Assembly (NCBI GenBank): GCA_007922305.1
Contig: ML677335.1
Coordinates: forward strand, 14,971,734 to 15,035,733
Direction of reading: 5' to 3'
DNA: 64,000 nucleotides
DNA from: Dermatemys mawii
Taxonomy: Eukaryota > Chordata > Testudines > Dermatemydidae
Each line of letters opens with the position of its first letter. Within the stretch, counting starts at the first letter, position 1. A model generated the notes under the pieces. It made no database searches and was not told the origin of the DNA. It saw only the letters and a list, made by a program, of their open reading frames with translations. Shown here one piece after another: positions 32,136-44,280 of this stretch. Made by a program: the position numbers and the translations under genes.

Positions 32136-33397
32136 TTTGTTTCAAATATCTCTTGTTCTTTTTGCATATACTAACATAGCTGCTCAGTGGTGGTTTTTGT
32201 TTGGGTTTTTTTTCCCCAAACCTTATAAATTAGAGGGGTTCTCTTGCATTTTAGCCTCCATTTTTCCTGCACTCATAACTCTAGTGAGAAGACTCCACCT
32301 GGAGTCAAAACAGTTCACTTGTTAAAGCCAACTTTAATAGATGCAACTAAGACTCTTCTAAACCGGTTGATTACTCCTACACCATTCTCTCAATTTCAAA
32401 CTCTTGTCAATTTCTATCATCCACTTAGAAAATTCACCCTCTATATAGCTGACTAAAATCCCCAGGGAATGAGAGGAAATAACACAGGCCCTTTTCCTTT
32501 CATGTTCAATGTACAGTAGCCTTTAAATCTAAATCTGAGACATGGTAAATTAAAACTAAATAAATCTTGTTGCCTAAACTACAACCACTCTGTCTGCTAG
32601 AGACAAAAGTCCAGAATAAAACCTCTTTAGCTCCTCTTTTCCCATGGTATTCTTACCCTGCACTAACAGCCCCCTGAACATTGTCACAGACAACGATATA
32701 TCTGTTGAAATCTCTCTGCCTGTTGAAAGCGTTGGTTATCAACAGTTACTACAAACAGGCTAGCTACCTGGTAGGTGTGTTTTCCATATAAACATGTGTA
32801 ATAGTTGAGATTACAACTGTCAATGCTGTAATGAAGTGCCCTTAGAGGAAAGATGAGGTTTGCCATTAACAATTCTGAAATTTCTTAGAACAAAAAATAA
32901 CTTTGCCCATATTGTCTCATTACAAGCTCTGCTTTAGACAAAAATTAGTCTTTGCCAAGACTTTTCAGAAGTAGTTTGCCCAGTGTTAAGATCACCATTA
33001 CTATGTGAACTCTCTGTGTCTGAGTGCTATTTACACCACTTGACAATTAATACTTACTTTAGGCCCTTTCACACTGCTAGGGTGGTATAAAGTGGCCTTG
33101 GTATAAAAGAGCCTCACCCCTTTGATTGCAAACACTTTGCACACCATCTGCAGCCTTATGTAATGCAAAGACTAGTCATATGCTTTTAAATAGCACTATT
33201 AGAGTCAATCTAATCTTTACAATAGTCTGCAAATAGAATAAGATATTAGATAATAAATATTCTGGAAATGAGTTTTTTTTTTAAAAAAAACTACACTGTC
33301 ATATTATTCTTACATGGGGTTTAAGCAATAAGTGCACTTGCTACCATTATCTTTAACAAAGTGTCAGCCATACTGATTGCTGTAATATATAACAACT

Positions 33398-33649
33398 TCA
33401 GTGCTTATGGTTGCTATGTTTGGAGAATAAATGGCTATATCCTATTGTAAATCTAAGATTGTACTTGCAGCCTAGTAATAATTTTTCTGCCTCACTGTTG
33501 GCCAGGTTTGAGCCGTACTGAAGCAATTTGTGTTTGGCGATAAAGTGCCATAGGTGTCTTACTATGGCAGGATCTGTCAAGATGTCTTGGAGCAGATTCT
33601 CAATCGAGGTACCTTGTGACACTACACACGAGCTGAGGGTCTGCCCCAA
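33398..33649 (-). pseudogene. Possible retroviral gag N-terminus-like relic
   Basis: An 83-codon minus-strand frame begins with a TTG codon followed by GQTLSSCVVSQG and a segment including ENLLQDILTDPAIVRHLWHF. A Gly at position 2 and a short helical matrix-like start recall gammaretrovirus-type Gag, and the TTG would be a decayed ATG. No LTR, primer-binding site or pol was identified next to it. This is resemblance only, and it could be chance. Confidence 0.25.
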
Positions 33650-33769
33650 ACAATTTTAGCATTGTAACTAAACAGTTGGACCAAAGGGTAAATTTCCCCC
33701 CCAAAAAAGCCTAAATCCCATTTCAAAACCATAAGATACTTTTGAAATTTTTATCCAAGATTTTCTAAA

Positions 33770-33930
33770 GTGTGTTAGTACTTCTGAATGCCTAATTTGA
33801 GACCCACTAAAGGGACTTAATTCAAAGAGCAGGTGCTTAGCCCTTAATAAAAATCAGACCCCTTTAAAGTGTCTCAAGTTAGGCACCTACCTTTACTAGT
33901 CATGTTTGAACATTTTGGCCTGTGTACACC
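33770..33930. repeat. Ancient SINE/LINE-type fragment with 'gcctaa/ttaggc' motifs
   Basis: GTTAGTACTTCTGAATGCCT, AGCAGGTGCTTAGCCCTTAA and AAGTTAGGCACCTACC resemble a common old amniote repeat. Similar text occurs near 34800-35110, 42670-42760 and 57390-57530. Confidence 0.35.
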
Positions 33931-34246
33931 TTTAAAAAATGCAAATGAGCAAACACCTGCTGCTCTCTGATATTTAAATGGAAGGCCATGCTTGCTTTTT
34001 CAGTGGCGCCATACTGTTTTTCTAGATGTAACATGGACTACCGGAGAGACCTATCTTTAACCTATTTGAAGTGAAACTTACTCAGTTTTGCAGCATATCA
34101 AAGGTATCATTTTTGAAATTTGCTGTGTTATGTTACACAAAGGTTAATTCCTGCTTAAATATGGCATTAAGGAACATATTTGAACTGATTTCTGATTGAA
34201 ATGCAGAAGTCTTTTTAACCTAAGGTCATAGATGAGTAATTAGAGA

Positions 34247-34350
34247 GACAAGGTAGGTGAGGTAATCTCAAGAGAAATTGGTTCAATAAAAGATGCATTA
34301 CCTCATCCAACTTGTCTCTCCAACATCACAGGGCCAACATGGCTACAACA
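34247..34350 (+). repeat. Family A interspersed repeat (copy 3)
   Basis: AGAGACAAGGTAGGTGAGGT, GGTTCAATAAAAGATGCATT, ACCTCATCCAACTTGTCTCT and CAACATGGCTACAACAGCAG. This is the fullest of the three copies, with an AATAAA at 34285-34290. Confidence 0.65.
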
Positions 34351-35977
34351 GCAGTGCTTATATAGATGGATAAAGCTGAATTTAAAAGTAATGACTCTGT
34401 GAATAAGCAACAACTGCACAAACCTAATGTGATGAATTCTGAAAACTGACCTGGGGAAAAAAGGATTATTGTTTGATTGATTGAAAGAACATTTCAACCT
34501 TTTGATTGCCATTTGTCTTAGTGAAATTATACAAGGGTCAGAATATTTTTATCAGCTGAACAGTAGAAAGAACTTTTACCTCCTAATTTGTTTAAAAAAA
34601 TACAAAAAACTGAACAGCCCAGAACGCTTAAAACCTTCTTTCACATTAAACAAAATAACAAAGTACATGATGTTGAGACTTTTTCTAGGAATTTTTCTAG
34701 TCTTTAAAAGATCATATTTTGATAGTTTCTATCTGCATCAGGTTTTCTTATGTGATTCCCTTTGGTGACTTGGAGGTTTTTTGAGAAGTACTGAAAAAAA
34801 TACTTAGCAATTTAGAGAAAAAATGTCCTCAAGTACCTAAATCACTTGTGAAAATGGGATTTATGTACTTTTGAAAACGTTACTCATTGGCAACATTCAT
34901 CAGGAGGGACACCATTTGAGGATTCTATCACAGTGGATTTAGGCCAGCATTTGTAAACCTGGATGCCTAAATTAGCCCCCAAAATTTGTAGTTCAGCTTC
35001 TAAATAATACCCCATTTTCAGAAGTGCTGATTCTTTGCAGTTTCTATTGATTTCAATGGGAATGATTGTGCTCAATACTTCTGTAAAATCAGGCCACTTT
35101 TACTTCCTAAATATGGCTTTAGGAGCCTAACTGCAGGGAACCAGACTTGAAATTTTTTGCCTTAATACACAGCTGGTATTAATTAGCATTGTCAGATGAG
35201 ACTAATATGAAGTTATATTTAGCTTGTGTGCAGCCCCTAAATGCAAGTTAGGGAAAAAGTCTGAAATCACAAAAACAAATGAAGTGTCCAAGAGGTTCAA
35301 ACTCACCTTTAATCCATGCATACTCTGGCAATGTTTCACATATGAAAAGATAACCACAAATATTGGTTTTGGTGTATTGTGGTGTGCACTGTTTAAAAGA
35401 TTGTGTTGCATCCCAGAAGTGGTTACAGTTATTCCTGGCTGCAAAACACTTTAGGATAAAAGGCTGTGTGTTAACATAAGGGGCTCTCCCCCACCCCTCT
35501 GTGTAATAAAGAGGGGGTGGGTAGCTTTGGATAACATTTGTTAGTATAAAGAGTTTTGTTTGCCAGGTGGTCTGTATTGTAAATTTTCTATGTCAAGCTA
35601 TACATCCAGAATGCACTGCAAAACATATACAGATTAGTGGCAAAGATTCTTAAAGTTTATTAGTTGCAACCATTAGAGTGATAGATTAGGAGTAAGGGAA
35701 CATAACTGGCAGTAAGTTTAGAGAAGGTTCATTACTACACTGGCGTGCCTGGCTTGTTTAATAATGTCATATGAAAAATGTTATATGAGAAGTTTGATGA
35801 ATAATGCAGCCTTCATTAGGTTATGTAAATGAATGTAACTTCGTGGGTGGGTGAAAAATAAAATATTTCACAAATCTGTCTCCAACCAAAGAATAAGAGC
35901 AGCGTAGACAATTTTTAATGAGTTTCAGATTAAAATATTTCAAAGCTGGCAGATGCTTTTGTAGGATGACACAGTAC

Positions 35978-36312
35978 TAGGGTGACCACATTTCCCAAAA
36001 AGAAAATGGGACACAGTGCAGGGCTGGCCTGAGCCACCCTCCCCATGCAGGGGACAGTCATGGTTTGGGCAAGCGGCAATGCACATACTAGATAGGGTGA
36101 CCATATTTCCCAAAGGCTGGAGCTGGCAAAGCTGCTCACCCAAGTCCTGCTTGCCCCCTGCTGGAGACCAGCCTCCCCCCCGTGCACAGGACTGGCATCA
36201 CTGCTTCCCTGGCATGTTCCTGCACACCACACTCTTTTTTTCTATTACTAAAATGGGCATTTGTCCCATGTGCTCTTGCCAACTGATCAAAATGGGATAT
36301 GTGGTCACCCTA
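35978..36312. mobile_element. MITE with GGGTGACC terminal inverted repeats
   Basis: Left end TAGGGTGACCACATTTCCC (35978-35996); right end GGGATATGTGGTCACCCTA (36294-36312). They are inverted repeats with one mismatch in 19. Taking the outer TA as the target-site duplication gives a Tc1/mariner-superfamily-type MITE of about 330 bp. A second, internal AGGGTGACCATATTTCCC at about 36095 suggests a nested or partially duplicated end. No transposase is present. Confidence 0.7.
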
Positions 36313-36319
36313 CAAAGTA

Positions 36320-36725
36320 CAGTAGAACCTCAGAGTTATGAGCATCAGAATTACAAACTGACCAGTCAACCACACACCTCATTTGGAACTGGAAGTACAG
36401 AACCAGGCAGCAGCAGAGAAAAAAAATAAAACCCCACAAGCGAACATAGTACAGTGTTCAACAAAAACAACTTAAAGGCGGCGGGGGGAGGGGGGGGTTA
36501 AAAAAAAGATTTGACAAGGTAAGGAACCTGTTTCGGTGCTTCTTTCATTTAAATTCAGATGGTTAAAAGCAGCATTTTTCTTCTGCATAGCAAAGTTTCA
36601 AAGCTCTATGAAGTCAATGTTCAATTGTAAACATTTGAAAGAACAACCATAGCATTTTGTTCAGAGTTACAAACATTTCAGTGTTCTGAAAAACCTCCAT
36701 TCCTCATAACTCTGAGGTTCTGCTG
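36320..36725. mobile_element. Pogo/Tigger-like MITE, 406 bp, TA target duplication
   Basis: Starts CAGTAGAACCTCAGAGTTAT and ends with its inverse (ATAACTCTGAGGTTCTGCTG). The TIRs are 23 bp with one mismatch. TA flanks both ends (36318-36319, 36726-36727). The CAG start and TA duplication are typical of pogo/Tigger elements. The interior is non-coding, with a second AGAGTTACAAAC motif near the right end. Confidence 0.78.
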
Positions 36726-39700
36726 TAGTACAATTTTAATGGGATTTTACAATTGCCCTTTGAGTTGCAGTATGAGCAGCTAATATATTAAGTACATTCA
36801 GCTAATAAGAACTCCGTTATTAGTATCTGCACTATTGTTCTGCTTGGGTCGTTTTCTACAATTTTAATACCTTAAACCAATGTGTGGAGTTTGTGAAGTC
36901 TGTAGTACTAACAAGTTAGGGTGATCATTTTAGCAAGGGTGACTTCTTGTATATTCATACTTGTTTCCAAACTCATTGTATTCATTAATACATTATAGGC
37001 CCTAGGAATTATCTGATTTTATTTATTTATGTTAATTTAAAAACAAAAGTGTCTCTCTTGTGTTCTAATCACCACTGATGCACCTAAAATGACAATGACA
37101 TAAAAGATAACACCAGCAGCTTCCTCTTGCCCCAGCATTAGAAAACAACTAACCAGACCTGAAATCAAATCTAGACAATGTGTTATCCCACCTGACCCAC
37201 AAATACCATCTCTTATTTTTTAATGCGATACTTGCTAAAGAGGGGGGCTTTACAATATCCACTGCATGTCAAATATTTTAGAGCTTATTTTGGATCAAAG
37301 GGGGGAATAAAATTCCAAAACCGAGAATCCCTCGAGAGAGAACAACAAAGCCATCTGAAGATAGGCACCTTTGCACCCATTAAGGTAGCAGACAAGTCAA
37401 CAATCTCATGATCAACCAAAGCTGATGGATATCAAGATCAGTATCAGTTCTTGAGCCTAGATCCTAAACTATTGCCTAGAAAAGCTTCATGCTCTTTAGG
37501 AAAGGAGAAGGGTGCATATATGCAAAGAGAGCTTAAAGACACCTTTGTGCTTTCTGATTCTGAAGCTTGCTCCGGCTTAATTTAAAGCAATCTGCATAGA
37601 GAATCACACTCAGCACAATTTTTTTTAGTTCCGAGCTATTTCTTCTATACTGCAAAGAGGGTTATAGTCTATTCTGATGTGTTTCAATAGATATGTATCT
37701 CAGAAGTATTGTACACTGTATTTCTTATTTTCCAGAAATTATCAGCAGAGCAAAAATCTTTTTGTGAACTTGTGGTTTCATTGGTTTTAAAATATTTCCC
37801 ACATTTACTTGGTTTGCTGACCCTGCTGGGTGACAGAAAGCTGAAGGATGAGATATGTTTTTCATAATGATGTTTGTGTTTATACAGTGCACACCCTGGT
37901 TTAACAACTGGACTGTATTCTATTGGTAAGGAAGATGGTGGTTTAACGCATTACAAGCTAGATTCTATAATGGGCTGGAGATATTAATGCAAGCTTTTTT
38001 CTCTTCTGTAAAAATAACGTATCCAGCTGTAAAACATGATTTTATGAGGGACGTAGCAGGCAGGGTCTACACTCCACATAATAATGGGCGTACATACATA
38101 TCTGATCTGGCAATAGCCACTTTGTACCCTACTTGCTCCCTTCTGTAGGTTATTCCTACTTTTTATAGGAATAGATTTCAAGGAGTTGGGAGGAGAATGG
38201 GGAGAAGAATATATGTGCTTAGACCTGATTCCAGCTCGAATTCAGATGTTTTAGTCCTATATGTTACCCAGGTCCCAGGCACTTGCCAGAATTGGCCATA
38301 TAGTATATAGATTGTTTAACTGACTTCTCTCACTACACAATGTAATTGGATTAAATATACATTATTAATGATAATGATGCTGCCTTCAGCACAATAGACA
38401 AGATAATGCATAGTTTATAAATCTAGCAGCTAAAGGAAAAAGTTAGTCTATCACCAAATAGTTTGAATTAATAGCACCTCATGACCTTTTTGCTCATTGT
38501 ATGAAATTAAATGGATCAGATTTGTGATATTTCTATGGGAACCTTTCCTGTGGTCGAAGCTATGATGGTATTGGTCATTCCAATTAACTCATTAGACATC
38601 TATTTCTGAAAAGATTTCAAACTTCAGTCATGTAGAAACACAGGGAAATGTATTTTCTACAGCATGAAACTACACTCTCCTAAAAAAATTACATTCTAAG
38701 GTAATGATTTATTTTGTTCTATTGTTTTGGTTAGTGATGTATTTGTTTCTCTTTTTCAGCAGTGGGATGCGCTTATTATCAATACATTTAGAGGGAGAAA
38801 GTAAAAAGCGGAGCATGCAGATGGGAAGACATGAAAATCCTTGCAAAGCAAAATGCAGATTACGAGGTACCATCCATTTATTTTGGTGACCCTAGACCAT
38901 TGTTCTTTTCACCTTTTATTAACCTACTAAGAGATTAGTCCTTGCAAACTAAAAAGGAAAGCCCAAGGCACAACATGCTTCCCCAGGAATGAGATCACAA
39001 AGAAGGGACATGTCCCATGTACAACCCCAAAAAAGAAATAGAACTCTGAAGGCAGTTACACTAGGTTGCCATTACACTTTACCAGCACTACTGTGATTTA
39101 CTGTATCAGCTCTACTGCTGACACCTTTATGTCCCTCCCTCCTATCCCAGCAGGCCACAGAGACACAGTTCATGATAGATGCTGGTGAACTTTTCCTCTG
39201 ATCACCTTCTGAAGAACTTTCCCATAATCTATTGTTTTCCATCACAGTGGAAAACAAAACAAGTTTTTTCTTTACTTTCAGTTACCAGCTATTTTGCCCT
39301 AACTTTAAAGCAATGTACTGAATTTATTACAGCAGTGTGAAAGAAGTTTTAAACTCTTGTCTCTTTATCCCACTCCCTGAACTTAACATGGTCCAGAGTA
39401 AATCAACGTAATTGCTGTTAGTCTTACATTGTTGCAGGAATGTTTTATATTCCATGTTGTCAGTTATTTAGAACAGTTAATTGAAATTGCAAAGATAAAA
39501 AGAGTAAAGCTACAGTTAAGATGTTATAAAAACCTAACATTAACATAAGCCTGAAAAAGAATGAAATACCTAAAAGAAAAAAAATACAGCTGTGGAAGGA
39601 AGAGGAGTATTTCCTCCTATTGGCAATATGCAAATTCAAGATTCTATTCTTGATTGAGGGGAGCAGGTATTAAAGAGCTGATATGGTGTTCCCACCAGTA

Positions 39701-40380
39701 CCTCCAAAATAGCCAGCTGATCCTTGAAATATACAGGGTTTGGTACCAAAATAATAACTGCTATAGATTCCACCTGTTTTCTCTCATCAGCATTCAGCAC
39801 CATTACCATAGCATGAAGGGAAAAAAAAGTCATCAAAACATTAGGAGAGAACATAATAAAGAGAGCGGACTTGGAAGAAGAAAAAGGATCTCTCTCTCCC
39901 ACTCTCTCTCAAAGTTGCTTCTTCTTCTCTTACCCTGCATCAATTGATTGCTATGCTGCTGCAGCCTGAGGATGGGATCAGCAGTGATAAACATACAAAC
40001 AACCATATATGGCACACAGATACATCAGCTTGTATATTGTGATGAATTAGCTAGGCGCCAGTATGGGAAGGGGTTGCATTAAGATGGGTGATCACCCACT
40101 ATGAAGAAATAAATGTGCTCTCACTGCTGCTCTGACCAGCTTCATCCTTTGAGCTACAAGGTAGATTAGAGGAAATCTGCACTCTGGAAAGTTTTCCAAA
40201 TTTATCTTTATAAGAAGTGAGACACACAAACCTGGCTGGCCTTTCGCAAAGGAGTATATACTCCCAGTATATGCAGGGTAATGGATAATTTTTGCCACTA
40301 CTGACTTCTCATTTTATTGGGCCTTGAATGACATTAGTAATATTTTTACTACTAGAATATCTTCCTCTTATATGGGTTCC

Positions 40381-40685
40381 AGGTACATCTATACTACCCG
40401 CCGCATCAGCAGGTAGTGTTCAATGTATCGGGGATCGATTTATTGCGTCTCATCTAGATGCGATAAATTGATCCCCGAACACGCTTCCCATCGACTCCAG
40501 AACTCCAGCTCCACAAGAAGAGTAAGTGGAGTCAACGGGGGAGCTGCTGTGTTTGACTCGCTGCCATGAGGACAGCCAGGTAAGTTGAACTAAGATACTT
40601 CGACTTCAGCTACGCAAACAGCGTAGGTAAAGTTGCATATCTTAGTTCGAACCTGCCCCCCCGAGCGTAGCCCAGGTCTTTGTGT
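40381..40685. mobile_element. Palindrome-rich non-autonomous DNA element
   Basis: Contains two large hairpins. 40430-40476 is a near-perfect 47-nt palindrome starting GGGGATCGATTTATTGCG. 40587-40649 has arms GAACTAAGATA and TATCTTAGTTCG around TACGCAAACAGCGTA. It is locally GC-rich and CpG-containing within AT-rich DNA. I recall similar elements as common in turtle genomes. The ends (AGGTACATCTATACTA on the left, GAGCGTAGCCCAGG on the right) are too decayed to define a target duplication. Confidence 0.6.
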
Positions 40686-43600
40686 CATCATTCTGTGAAT
40701 GGGAACCTGTGGAAAGGCCCAAGAAGACGAGCTCTGGTTGAAAAGAATTGAGGCATAAGATAGCAGTGATGCTCCTAACAACAAAGCAAGAGTGTAAGTA
40801 CCAACCACAGGGCAGACTGTTAAAAAAAACTCGGCACAATCCAAACTGGCTGTGCATTTTAAACTTAGATTTCACCAACTATCTGCACCAAGTGCAGACT
40901 CCGCAGGTACATTAACAGCTTTAACACAGAGTCTCAGACAGTCATCTTAGGTACTCTGATCTGTCTTGCCACCCAGGTGAGCATATCTCTGTGATAAATG
41001 GTCCCTTACACCAAGAATCACAGGAATATTCAGGTTACTTCTAATCCCACTTACCCCAGATCAATTGTGTTTTACCAATCACACCAAAGACAATGACCAA
41101 AGACAATGCCTATAGCCATCCCTATATTAAAGTGTATGAAGATTTATTGAGTAGGAAAAGGAAATTAGAGAGTTATTTACAAGGTTAATGCAATCAAACC
41201 TATGCACACAAATGATTTACGGTCTTAGGTTTCAAAAGGTAATATGGGCTTCTATAATCAGCAGCTCTATTTGTCCGTTAGGGCTAACCCAGTCCAAGCA
41301 GCTGGGGATCTCTTCTTATGCCCAGAAATACCTTGCCCTCCTCCAGAATCCAAGGAACATAGAGACTCAAAGTTCTTTTGATTTGGGGTTTTTAACTCCT
41401 TTCTGCCATGTGCTCCAAGCTGCGTACTCCGCTGATCGGAGAAGTCTACTCGCATGACTCATCTTCATGAGGAGGAGAACAGGACAACAATAAGGCTTTC
41501 AGTCTAGTCCTTTTGTTGACTGTTTTTCAAGCCAAATGTAGAGAATTTCCAGCTGCAAGATCTACCATAGCCTGTTTGCTATGGATGGGTCTCCTTTTGT
41601 GGGCTGAATAACAATTTCCGTAGAAGAGCAGCTCTTCTCACAAATTAACATCCTTCTCCTACATTCATCCAGACAGCCACAGAGGCTCACAATACAACCA
41701 TTCAAATATTACAGTACAATAAGAAACAGAGATATTGCAAGTAATATTAGCACATGCAGCAATTTACAAGCATTCATCAGAGTTTAAACATGTTCTTATA
41801 ATTCTAATACCTATTTTATCAATATTAAACCCAAGTGAGCCACACACATTCCAGCTGTGTGTCTGTTAGCATCCTGCTGGGACACAGGGCCCTTGGTATG
41901 AGTGGGCAAGACATAGCTTGATATCCCTTGTTCCACAAAATCAGGGAGGCTCACAGCTGTGGGCTTCACTGGGTACAAAGAACAGCACTAGTTTTCCCAG
42001 CCTGCTGCCAAGTGCCACAGCTTGTTATATGTGGCCTCGTTACTGCAGTGTTCTCTTTGAAAACAAACATCTACTTTCCTATACCCACTCCCTGCGTTTA
42101 AGAGTATTTCCTTGGCAGTAGCCACTATTAGATTTAAATAAGACAGGTGGGCACTTCCTGAAGGTTTCTTATCCTTACTTCCTACCACCACGAAAGCAGT
42201 AGCTGGCTGCTCGGGTCAATTACACTTGTTCCAAGAGGAGCGCAGCCTCAGACCTGGCAGGAAGGTAAATGCTTGTTTCTTATCTCAACAGGGAAGTTTT
42301 TAAGCAAAAGTTTTACAGCAACAAACAGTGGGATAGATTCAATGGTGCATTCTTACTGCTTTGGCTTAACAGGATACAGCAGCATAAACACACCAGTAAA
42401 TATAACCCCACAGAGTTTAGCTATGTAAACCATTGTACTTGAGAAAGGTGAAAGGCCAGATTCTGCTCTTCCTTACAGTGGTGCAAATCCAGAGTAGCTG
42501 GCTTTTTGGAGGGGCTCTGAATTTATATTCCTGTAACTGAGAGAGATTTGGCTCACACTGCAGTCTTGTTTCAAAATTCAGAACTCTTAATTCAGGTTCT
42601 CATCCTGCAAACCCATCTGCTCCTGTGTAGCTTCATACACATGGATAGGCCCACCGTGGGGCCCTGCTCTCTCAAAGGTATTTAGGCTCCTCATTGCCAA
42701 TGATTCAGTGGAAGTTAGGAGTCTAAATACTGTTCAGGGTCTGGGACTCAGTGTTTAGCTGCAGTTAGAGGTTCTTTTGGGGGTAACCTATACATAGTTT
42801 TAGCAGATGGAAAATATTTAAATGACACATGGTACACAAATGACCAAAACATAAGAATGTTATCGAGGGCCTGACTTCTATGGTTCCAAAAATGCAAGTA
42901 CGGTCTTTTTGCCTAATTCTAGGAACACAGCTGAAAATTCTGAGCCTAGTAGACTAGTTGTTTAATAAGAATGTTTACTGACACCAATAGATAAATGCTC
43001 TTAGCACGGCATTACTTACACTGGACAAGTAGATGCTGTTCCCCTCTGGAATCTTACCACAGTAACACATTCAGAATGATACACTGTGTTAGCCATTTAA
43101 GCTCACAGTTGACCAGTAGAGAGAGCAAATATATGAGAGTGAAATTTTTATTAAGGAGTAAAAGCCCCCACTTTGGTTATAAAACAATTGATTCTTTTAT
43201 ATAGTTAAATAAAAGCATTTTGTTGATCCATTTCCTGAGTGCCATCTTGATAAAGTGCACTGGGGTTAAGGAAGAGGTTCTGGCCTCTTGAGCTAGAAAC
43301 ATCCTGCCCCTGCAACCAAAGGGCCCAGGCCACCGGGCAGGCAGTTGCAGCTGCTTTCCTCCATTCTTAGTTTGTCTGAGTTGAGGAGAAGCAGCTGTGC
43401 TCCTGAACCAGTAAGCGGGAACAGGTGATGCTCAGTCCAGCAACCAGAGGATCTAACAGGTGGAGTTTTCGCTCTGCAGAGACGGCTAGGAGGAGCTTAA
43501 GGGGAAAACTGTGTGCTTAGGAGGTGCTGACTTGCATCTCCATTGAACTAGTTCATTGTTTTGTCTGAGTCTCTTGTGTACTTGTTGGTCATTCAGGAAG

Positions 43601-44019
43601 AAGCATGGTTCAGTTACTTGGGTACCTAATTCTTTTCTGAGAGGCTTAAGACTCAATAAATGCAAATCCTGGGGAAATATTTTTTTCCAAAGGAAAACTG
43701 GTTGAGAGCTGCTGCTTTGCTGTCAAGTGCTGGGCCCTTTAGCAGATGTGCTAGTAGTCAACAGCCATACACAGTAAATGCACTTACTTGATTAATGTAG
43801 TCTTCCTTCCTATCACTGGACTGTTTCTGACATGCTCATGGTCTAAATCTGGATTTGAACTGGGCCTGTGTAGCCAAGAGGCAGAAGCTCCATGAAATCA
43901 GCTAAAGGACAACCTAGTAAGCACTTAACTAAGCCTTTCTTACCTACAAAGTAATTGAATATACATATTTTCACCTTATGGGGTTACATATAGGAAGCTA
44001 TCTGAATTCTTAGACTGTA

Positions 44020-44280
44020 ACAGGGTTCAAAAAAGAATTAGATAAGAACTAGATAACTAGAGGATATGTCCATAAAAGGCTATTAGCCAGGATGGATATG
44101 GATGGTGCCCCTAGTCTCTGTTTGCCAGATGCTGGGAATGGGCGACAGGGGACGGATCACCTGATGATTACCCATTCTGTTCATTCCCTTTGGGGAGCTT
44201 GGCATTGGCCACTGTCAGAAGACAGGATACTGGGCTAGATGGACCTTTGGTCTGATTTAGTATGGCTCTTCTTATGTCCT
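44020..44280 (+). repeat. Interspersed repeat, family B (copy 1)
   Basis: AACAGGGTTCAAAAAAGAAT, GGCTATTAGCCAGGATGGAT, ATTGGCCACTGTCAGAAGAC, AGGATACTGGGCTAGATGGA, then TCTTCTTATGTCC. The same block order recurs at 57000-57245. It resembles a CR1/L3-like 3' end, but I cannot assign the family with certainty. Confidence 0.6.
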
